Source of the DNA: Colletotrichum lupini
Lineage: Eukaryota > Ascomycota > Sordariomycetes > Glomerellales > Glomerellaceae
NCBI RefSeq assembly: GCF_023278565.1
Contig: NC_064681.1
Coordinates: forward strand, 1,302,001-1,366,000
Direction: 5' to 3'
Length of the DNA stretch: 64,000 nt
Below are positions 57,366-64,000 of the stretch, in pieces. Made by a program: the position numbers and the translations under genes. The notes beneath the pieces were generated by a model. That model was given only the letters and a program-made list of their open reading frames with translations. It was not told the DNA's origin and did no database searches. The first letter of the stretch is position 1. Every line of letters starts with the position of its first letter.

Positions 57366-58666
57366 ATGGATTTCAAGAATATCGGCAAAAGCTTCACGTG
57401 CGTTGTCGCATACCCTTCATGTCAGCGGTCGCGAGTGCTGTATCCAGGCTGACGAATTCCCAACAATGCAGCTCCTTTGGGTCCTCGATCACCCCTTTCG
57501 CTTCCCGTACTTTCCAGTACACCAAGGAGCAGCTTGGCCAGGCCGAGGACAAGGTACTTTGATTTCTTTGCGCTAATCTGATCAGTCATTCAATTAAGCA
57601 AGAGCTAATCGCCTCGTCCTCCATAGACCCAGCTTCCTCCCGACTACATTGATCTCGAGAAGCGCGTCGATGCCCTCAAGCAGGTCCATCAGAAGATGCT
57701 GGCTGTGACGTGAGTTCTCGACGGAAAGACCCCATAAGCCGAAAACCGACCACTAACACCGATGACCCGAAGCTCGCAATACTCGAACGAGGCCTACGAT
57801 TACCCGCCCAACATTAAGGAGACCTTCCAAGATCTCGGTCGCACCGTCAGCGAGAAGGTTACTCTTCTTTCGTCCGCTGGTTCCCCGGCCGAGGCCCAGG
57901 CAGCCCTGACCGCTCCTCCTTCGGCGAAGCCTCAGCCCAAGACCTTCAACCATGCCATTGCCCGGGCCAGTCTGTCAAGCAGCCAGGTCCTTCACCAGCA
58001 GCACACCGGTACGGGCGAGGATCCCTTGGCTACGGCGCTCGAGAAGTATGCCTTGGCTATGGAGCGCGTTGGTGAGTCCCGCATGGCCCAGGACGCTCAG
58101 ATTCAGAGCCGCTTTCTTGCCGGCTGGAACACGACCTTGAACACCAACCTCAAGTTCGCGACCCGCGCCCGCCAAAACGTCGAGAAGTCCCGCTTGACTC
58201 TCGATGCCGCCAAGGCCCGCGCCCACGGTACCACCTGGAAGATGGGCCCCGGCGCCACTCGTCCCGACGAGGGTCAGCCGCAGGAGCTGAGCCCTGAGGC
58301 CCAGGAGGAGATCGAGAAGGCCGAGGACGACTTTGTCACGCAGACTGAGGAGGCCGTTGGTGTCATGAAGAATGTCCGTACACATGGACTTTTTGCCTAC
58401 ACGAAATCGGTGATTGCTAACTCTCTTTACAGGTTCTGGATACCCCTGAGCCCCTTCGCAACCTCGCCGACCTGATTGCTGCTCAGATCGAGTACCACAA
58501 GAAGGCTTACGAGATCTTGAGCGAGCTCGCCCCGGTTGTCGATGGCCTGCAGGTTGAGCAGGAGGTTAGTCGCGCCTCGAACTACGAAGTATAACGAAGA
58601 CCGATCCGTGTTGACGCCCTTTCGCTGCAGGCCAGCTACCGCAAGAGCCGTGAGAACGCCTCTTAA
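57366..58666 (+). CDS. BAR-domain protein (Gvp36-like)
   Basis: Six exons (57366-57397, 57472-57553, 57627-57709, 57773-58373, 58433-58564, 58631-58666) give 321 residues; introns are 58-74 bp. The protein begins MDFKNIGKSFTSFGSSITPF, a short amphipathic N-terminal helix. It continues TQLPPDYIDLEKRVDALKQV and KYALAMERVGESRMAQDAQI, typical of a fungal BAR domain that covers almost the whole chain. Late coiled segments include FATRARQNVEKSRLTLDAAK and IAAQIEYHKKAYEILSEL. BAR dimers bind and curve membranes; yeast Gvp36 acts at Golgi, endosomes and vacuole. The intron-4 donor is GTCCGT, weaker than the others, but only this junction keeps the frame (NVLDTPEPL). Confidence 0.88.
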
Positions 58667-59536
58667 GCGGCTGGAAGTGAGCGCCTATTTTCTTGATCGC
58701 CGCCGCCTTCGCGGTATAGCAGCTTCATCGTACCTAGCTTCGGCCGATGTGTAGCGAACTGCCAGCATTCCGCGGGTTGATGTGCTTGAGGGTTGGAGGA
58801 AGCCCGATTGCTTTCGTTGCAGCCGGTGTGGCTGGGGCCGCGTATGTTACCCACCATGCATCGTTGAGAGACGACTTGTTTCTACTTCAGCCATGTGTGA
58901 CTTGAGGGACTACTTCGATTCATTATCGACGCCCGAAACCCCCATGGTAGGGTGTGAGAGCGTCCTGGTTACGTCGTCCAAGGTTGATTTTACGGCTTCT
59001 GAATATAGAGTTGTTTTCATGTTTGACGAGTTCCGAACGACTCCCAGCAATTGCGGCTGGCAGTACGGTTTGGCACAAAATTCAAATAGCTTGTCCGCTT
59101 TATCAATCCAGTGCCAGCCTGCATGCCTACCTATCGTGTGTTCATGTCGAGAGAGTCTCTCGTTGGTCATGATATCAGTAGTGCATCATCGGTGAAGCGT
59201 CATGCGAATGACAATATTTGGTTCCCAAATTGCCGTCACCACTTCACTCAAAATCTTGAGTGAAGCACAGAATGCGGCCAAAATCCCTAAGCTTGTCAAA
59301 TGCATGTATTGGATTGGAATAAATGCTATCAAAAAGCGATGCACATTTGCACCTCCGAGAGTGTCTGACTGACAGACTAGAGTCACGTGACTGGGAGTGC
59401 TGACTTATGTAAGGAAATCTACTGGTCAACGAAATCCAAGCGACACTACCTCCCCAAGTGCTGCCGACCTTGCGCTCCATAGCTCAATTCACCGAACACC
59501 CGCGATCTCCAATTCGAGCCAATTGATATCGCAACC
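58667..59536. other. Intergenic region
   Basis: 870 bp between the BAR-protein stop and the complex I subunit start. Overlapping short ORFs on both strands lack support. The promoter of the downstream gene should lie in the last few hundred bases. Confidence 0.45.
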
Positions 59537-60411
59537 ATGCGGAGAACATTTCGCCTGCTCGCGGGCGTCAAGCCTGCTCGCTATCTCGAAGCCGGCACCC
59601 CGACAGGTCTCACCGGCCTCTGGACACACAACAGCCCGCGGTCGACGCTGCTCTATCTGTACGGTACCACCCTCGAGAAGCTCCAGACGGTCCCCGAGTC
59701 CTCCCTCTACCGCCAATCGGTCGAAGCCATCACGAAGCACCGCCTCAGCCTCGTCGAAGCGACGGTACCGCCCGGATACCCCGAGTGGGAGAAGAGGGCC
59801 GAGCAGATTGTCAAGGAGAAGCCCGAACAGTTCCGCCTCGTCAGCGGCCGCGTCGACGGCAGCGGCGCGCGGACGGTGAAGCTCGGCGGCAGGACGTTTG
59901 TCGTCGCGACACAGCACGAGGAGCAGGACGTCCGCTACGAGGAGTGGGACGGCGAGAAGGACGAGGGCGGTACCCTGGAGGGCCCCCGTAGCGAGGCCGA
60001 GCGAAAGGACCACCAGCTTCTCGCCGACCGCAAGGACCTGAACGATGTTGCCAAGGTGCAGTGGGAGGCGGAGCCGCAATTGACGGCCGACCAGTACGTT
60101 TTTGTATTTTCCCGGAGCAGGACCCTCACATCGAGACGGTTTTGCTAGCAACGGGGAGGGGGCTTATACTGACATGTTGTAGGATTTCCGAGTTGGAGAC
60201 CAAGATCGGAGCTGGCCTCATTGAGGAGGTCATTCAGGTTGCCGAGGGCGAGCTGAAGCTCGTGGATGTGATGACCCAGGCCAAGGTGTACGTTCTTTCC
60301 TCTCTCATCCATTTTCTCCCGACCTTGCTAACAGCCATAATCAGATGGGAGGACCTTGAGGAGAAGCCTGTTGAGGGCCAGTGGACTTACTTTGAGCGCA
60401 AGTCTGCGTAA
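59537..60411 (+). CDS. NADH:ubiquinone oxidoreductase 29.9 kDa subunit (NDUFA5 family)
   Basis: Exons 59537-60093, 60183-60287 and 60345-60411, with introns of 89 and 57 bp, give 242 residues. The N-terminus MRRTFRLLAGVKPARYLEAG is a mitochondrial presequence-like segment. PTGLTGLWTHNSPRSTLLYL, YGTTLEKLQTVPESSLYRQS and VEATVPPGYPEWEKR are the hallmarks of the fungal 29.9-kDa/NDUFA5 complex I subunit. The C-terminus reads IEEVIQVAEGELKLVDVMTQ, then WEDLEEKPVEGQW. It is an accessory subunit of the matrix arm. The mid-region (about 95-165) is charged and more variable. The length is close to the family norm. Confidence 0.92.
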
Positions 60412-61271
60412 GCGGATGCTTGTAACTGCTGAAGACACTTGCCAATTCTAGATAATGTACATTAGGCGACTGTGATGACCAAAGATACATCGAGACGTTG
60501 CTTTTTTCCCCTTCCCAAGACTTGTTGCATACACACACAAAGGCAGCTATCGTGAAAGTGCCTCTTTTCCTACGTTCCATGCTGTACTATGGGTTTCAAT
60601 TCCAGGAATTTACACAACATGACCTTTGTCGGTTGCTGAGTCTCGAGACAGGAAAAATGGGCTAGTTGAGGCTTTGCTTGCCTTGCCCCAAGATCAAATA
60701 GAGCTCGAAGTGCGTAGTGCCTCGAGGCAGGTCAAATTTCGATCAATTGGAAACAGCAGCTCTACGGGACTATCGTGATGACAAGCTTACAAAGAAACCC
60801 AAGAGTTGGGGGGAAATGATTGAGGGACGCTCACTCCGGAGCGATACTTCTTAGATCGAGTTAGGGTGAAGAGCAGATGAAGATCAAGAACAAGGCTGCC
60901 CTGGACCCCTAATCACAATATTTAGCCATAGACAATTACTTGAACTAAATTCCAACAGAAAGGCAGTCATGAAGTCTGGCGCTAAGTAATTTCGAGCAGC
61001 TTGTTGAAGCTTCCACGCCCATCCCTCGATGCTTGGTACCCTTGTGGTAGACACAGTGTAAATGAAGCAGACGGCCCCGCTTCACTCTTGACCGAATTCT
61101 CACCACACACTCACCTTACTTACACCACTACGTCAACCTCACTCAAGCCGACCAAGAGAAATGAACCTTCAATAACGATATCAACATATTCATAGAATAT
61201 TTGACATCAATAGCTCTACCCGTGTTATCAGAACCTCATCACATGGGCCCGCGCACTGGGCGAAAGCGACC
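60412..61271. other. Intergenic region
   Basis: 860 bp between the complex I subunit and the Rrn11-like gene. No gene or repeat is recognised. Confidence 0.45.
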
Positions 61272-62573
61272 ATGAGCCAGCCAGCCACCAGCCGCAAGAG
61301 GTCTGCCTCAGCGATGTCGATGAGCGACAGCAACGAGTATAGATACCAGTCTCAGCTCCCCAGCGACTCCATCAACCCGCTCAGCCATACTCCTTCCATC
61401 CTCCGCCAGCTCCATCTAGCCGGTCTCGCAGAGACGGATGAGCTGCCCTCGAGGACGCAGCGCAAATTTCCGCACCGCCACTGGCAGGACCCAGATGCGC
61501 CGGCCCGCGTAGGACCGTCCGCCTCGTCGGGGTCTCTATTAAAAGCGCTCGAGACCAGCGAGGTAGAAGAAGGCGAAGAGGATCTAGAGGAAGAAGAAGA
61601 CGACAAGAAGCGCCGCCGCAGGAAAAAGGACAGCACCCTAAAACCAAAATACGCCTCTGAGAAATCCCCCTTCCGGCCCCTCGTTCGGGCAATCTACGGC
61701 TTCCTAGACGCCGGTGACGTCGCAAACGCCAAGCGCGCCTTTGGCATCCTCGCGCGGTCCACGGCCCACGGTAAACCCGTCGACGTGCGGCGCAACCACT
61801 ACTGGGCCCTCGGCGCCGAGATCCTCATGCGCGAGGGCGGCAGCGCGCGCGCCACGGCCACGGACGACGAGGCGTACCCGTTCGCCAACGCCCCACGTGT
61901 GCGCGAGTACTTTCGGGACCTGATCCAGCGGTTTCCTTACAACTACAAGCACCGTCACGCCGTGTGCGCCGTCGACTTTTGGCCTGCGCTGTTGAGTTAC
62001 GAGGTTTTCCAGGTGCATGCGCAGCACGCGGCCTCGTTGAGGCGGGTGAATCGCGAGGCGGAGGATTGGGAGGATGAGTCGTGGCAGGAGCCTTCTTCGC
62101 TCCTCGACGGCGGTGCCGGGGATGACAGCATGATGGAGGGATCCGGCCTCCGGTCGTCTGAGCAGGTCAACGGGCGGGACACGCGGCTGCGGCAGGCGAG
62201 GAACCAGATCCGGCTCAAGACGCTCGACATGCTGCGCGAAGTGGCGGGCCGCATGAACGACCTGCTAGAGGATCGGCCTTTTTCGCACAGCGCCGAGCTG
62301 TGGCGGGTGCGCGGGATGGTGTCGCTCTACATCGGCGACTTGCTCATCCCGTCGTACACGCTTGACGAGGAGGGCGGCCAGATGGCGGAAGCCAGGGCGC
62401 GGCGGGAGGCGGAGAGGAATAACGCGCGGAGCAGCTTTCAGAAGATGGCGGAGCACGGCGGGAAATTTGATGCTTTGATTCAGAAGCTGATGGCGCCCGT
62501 TGAGGAGGACGAGGGACCTATGTTGCCTGTCTTCTCGTCACTCCCCTTCAGAGAGTATCGTACAGCTAGCTAG
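61272..62573 (+). CDS. RRN11: Rrn11-like RNA polymerase I initiation factor
   Basis: A single-exon ORF of 433 residues. The N-terminal 120 residues are low-complexity, with a charged stretch (EVEEGEEDLEEEEDDKKRRR) that could hold a nuclear localisation signal. The central region reads FRPLVRAIYGFLDAGDVANA, KRAFGILARS, GKPVDVRRNHYWALGAEILM, then YFRDLIQRFPYNY. It is tetratricopeptide-like and matches the Rrn11 family, a subunit of the Pol I core factor that recruits the polymerase to rDNA promoters. A helical C-terminus (LWRVRGMVSLYIGDLLIPS) is also typical. Assignment is by family memory, without alignment. The gene is very GC-rich at third positions compared with its neighbours. Confidence 0.72.
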   Translation: MSQPATSRKRSASAMSMSDSNEYRYQSQLPSDSINPLSHTPSILRQLHLAGLAETDELPSRTQRKFPHRHWQDPDAPARVGPSASSGSLLKALETSEVEEGEEDLEEEEDDKKRRRRKKDSTLKPKYASEKSPFRPLVRAIYGFLDAGDVANAKRAFGILARSTAHGKPVDVRRNHYWALGAEILMREGGSARATATDDEAYPFANAPRVREYFRDLIQRFPYNYKHRHAVCAVDFWPALLSYEVFQVHAQHAASLRRVNREAEDWEDESWQEPSSLLDGGAGDDSMMEGSGLRSSEQVNGRDTRLRQARNQIRLKTLDMLREVAGRMNDLLEDRPFSHSAELWRVRGMVSLYIGDLLIPSYTLDEEGGQMAEARARREAERNNARSSFQKMAEHGGKFDALIQKLMAPVEEDEGPMLPVFSSLPFREYRTAS

Positions 62574-62709
62574 AAGCGCTGGCCAATACTATTCTGACGC
62601 GGAAAACTAGGCTACCTAGTCGAGAGCATCAGAGAGATTGAGACGGACCAAGGGACTGTCCTCTCTATCTGGTATTACCCTCCAACACCCCTCCATCCTA
62701 TTAAGTCAC
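62574..62709. other. Short convergent spacer
   Basis: 136 bp between the Rrn11-like stop and the EED stop, so the 3' ends of the two transcripts probably overlap. Confidence 0.5.
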
Positions 62710-64000
62710 TCACGCATCCTTCTTGGGTACCCATCTCTGGAAAACAAGAGCAAAGTTGGAGCTACCCACAACGACGCACCATTCACCTCCGGGGCTCCAA
62801 GCAACCTGTCTACCAACGAAAGTCGAAGCGCCGCAGTTCTCAATCTTGTGGGGCTTCAGAGGCACCTGAGGGTTGCCGACGGTGAACTTGCCATCCCACG
62901 TCTGCAGCGTTTCCTGGTTGTACTGGGCCCTCAGATCGGGAATTTGCTCGAGCTCCATCCGGTGAGCCTTGTCGGCCGCCTTCTTCTCTCGGACCGTCGG
63001 CGCGGCCTTGCCGTTCGTATTGGCCCGATGGGTGATGGCCGGCAGCCAACTGGGCTTCAGAACGGCCTCGTCGCCGTCTCTCTTGGGCCTCTTGACGGCG
63101 TTGACGTAGTCGTGGAAGCCTGTAATCTGCTCAAAGTCCCAGAAGTAGATTTTGCCGTTGGCGTTGCAGAAGGCTAGAATAGGGTGCTGATCGGGGACGA
63201 AGTGCAGCTTGAACCGCATGAAGAATTGCGGGCCGCAACCGAGCGTTTGGAACTCGATGAGCCGCGTGTAGGGAGCTGGACATTCTGCCGAAACGCCCGG
63301 GCTAAAGGCAGAGCGGGTGAGATTGGCCGGGTTGATGGTTGTCGGGGCCATGGACTGCGGAGGGGGCGGGTCCTGGGACGAGAAGCCTTCAATCTTCCAC
63401 AAGACAATCACATCATCGTGGCAGGCTCTAGAGAGAATGTAGTCGCCATAGAAGGACACGCTGTGAGAAATCAGTACTGTGTAATATGCAGTTTTTCAAG
63501 CAAAGACTAACCAATCCACGAGACTGCTGTGAACCTCTGATGTTGAGAAGTGAGGATAATGAACCTCCACTGGGCGGTCGGTGTGCTCAGTGGGAAGGTC
63601 TGGTACTGTCCACTGTGCGGTCTGTTAATCATGGCACATGGGAGCGGCGCATGGAATTATTGCCTACGAGATTGATAATCTGGTCATGGCCGGCGGAAAG
63701 AATATATCGGCCCGTGTCGTGCCATGCCTATACACAAGAGTTAGGCTCAGAGTTGCAACCAGAAGGCGGCAATAGAGCTATACGTACTAATGTTAGCAGG
63801 TTCCAGTAATGACCTTCGCCTCCAAGAATGCACAAGCAGGGCTGCTTCTCATGTTTGGGATCTAGACTCCATATCCGGACTGTCGTATCGTCGGAACACG
63901 AGGCGATAATCAGAGGGTCTATCGGAGACGTGACCACGTCACAAACGTCCTGAAGATTCATCAGCGGGAGCCCCCAATATGTGATATTATCCAGGCATGA
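62710..64000 (-). CDS. EED: Polycomb group WD40 protein EED (PRC2 subunit), partial
   Basis: Visible exons: 63788 to beyond 64000, 63668-63727 (60 nt), 63512-63612 and 62710-63460, with introns of 60, 55 and 51 bp. The spliced protein reads DPLIIASCSDDTTVRIWSLD, GGEGHYWNLLTL, AWHDTGRYILSAGHDQIINL, WTVPDLPTEHTDRPV, VHYPHFSTSEVHSSLVDC and VSFYGDYILSRACHDDVIVL. These are successive WD40 blades with the EED/ESC-specific VHYPHFSTSEVHS segment. The C-terminal blade ends GRQVAWSPGGEWCVVVGSSN. EED binds H3K27me3 and is an obligate PRC2 subunit. The N-terminal part and start lie outside the window; an alternative acceptor at 63,950 makes the outermost exon boundary uncertain. Confidence 0.9.

Overview
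The window reads as nuclear DNA of a filamentous ascomycete (Pezizomycotina, most likely Sordariomycetes). The genes have short introns (about 50-100 bp) with GTRAGT-like donors and YAG acceptors. The gene set includes a Zn2Cys6 regulator, N-acetylglutamate synthase, a complex I 29.9 kDa subunit and the Polycomb subunit EED. A large block carries the signature of repeat-induced point mutation (RIP). The species cannot be named from the sequence.

Left gene-rich arm (1-15,885): a nodulin-like MFS transporter (-, cut by the window edge), a SERINC/TMS1 membrane protein (+), cystathionine beta-lyase (-), the mitochondrial AAA dislocase MSP1 (-), a Csm1/Pcs1 kinetochore protein (+) and the GPI ethanolamine phosphate transferase MCD4 (+). 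A 4.8-kb stretch without a recognisable gene follows (15,886-20,674), then a low-complexity Q/S/P-rich ORF (20,675).

Central block (21,652-41,238): 19.6 kb of AT-rich DNA almost devoid of CpA and TpG and full of TAA/TAG. It is bounded by perfect 33-bp inverted repeats and a 6-bp direct repeat (CTCACC), so it looks like one TIR-bounded insertion. Nested in it are two copies of one Ty3/gypsy LTR retrotransposon, each with 190-bp LTRs and its own 5-bp target duplication (ATTAT; ACTAT). The second copy carries a further 2.3-kb insertion flanked by AATAC and a 0.9-kb tandem duplication that gives it three LTRs. Subtracting the gypsy copies leaves a TIR element of about 4.9 kb. Its class is not recognised, but a 95-codon open remnant survives on the minus strand. 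The insertion lies just upstream of, or inside, the 5' end of a FarA/CTF1-type Zn2Cys6 transcription factor gene. The ORF on the left and the first exon on the right are in the same frame at the duplicated target site.

Right gene-rich arm (41,245-64,000): the Zn2Cys6 regulator (+), an intracellular LysM protein (-), ARV1 (+), V-ATPase subunit e (-, a tiny three-exon gene), a 3-hydroxyisobutyrate-dehydrogenase-like enzyme (-), N-acetylglutamate synthase (+, with a 9-codon uORF abutting its start), a BAR-domain protein (+), the complex I 29.9 kDa subunit (+), an Rrn11-like Pol I factor (+) and the PRC2 subunit EED (-, cut by the window edge). These are mostly unrelated housekeeping genes and no biosynthetic cluster is visible. 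All exon boundaries were placed by eye from splice consensus and frame continuity.
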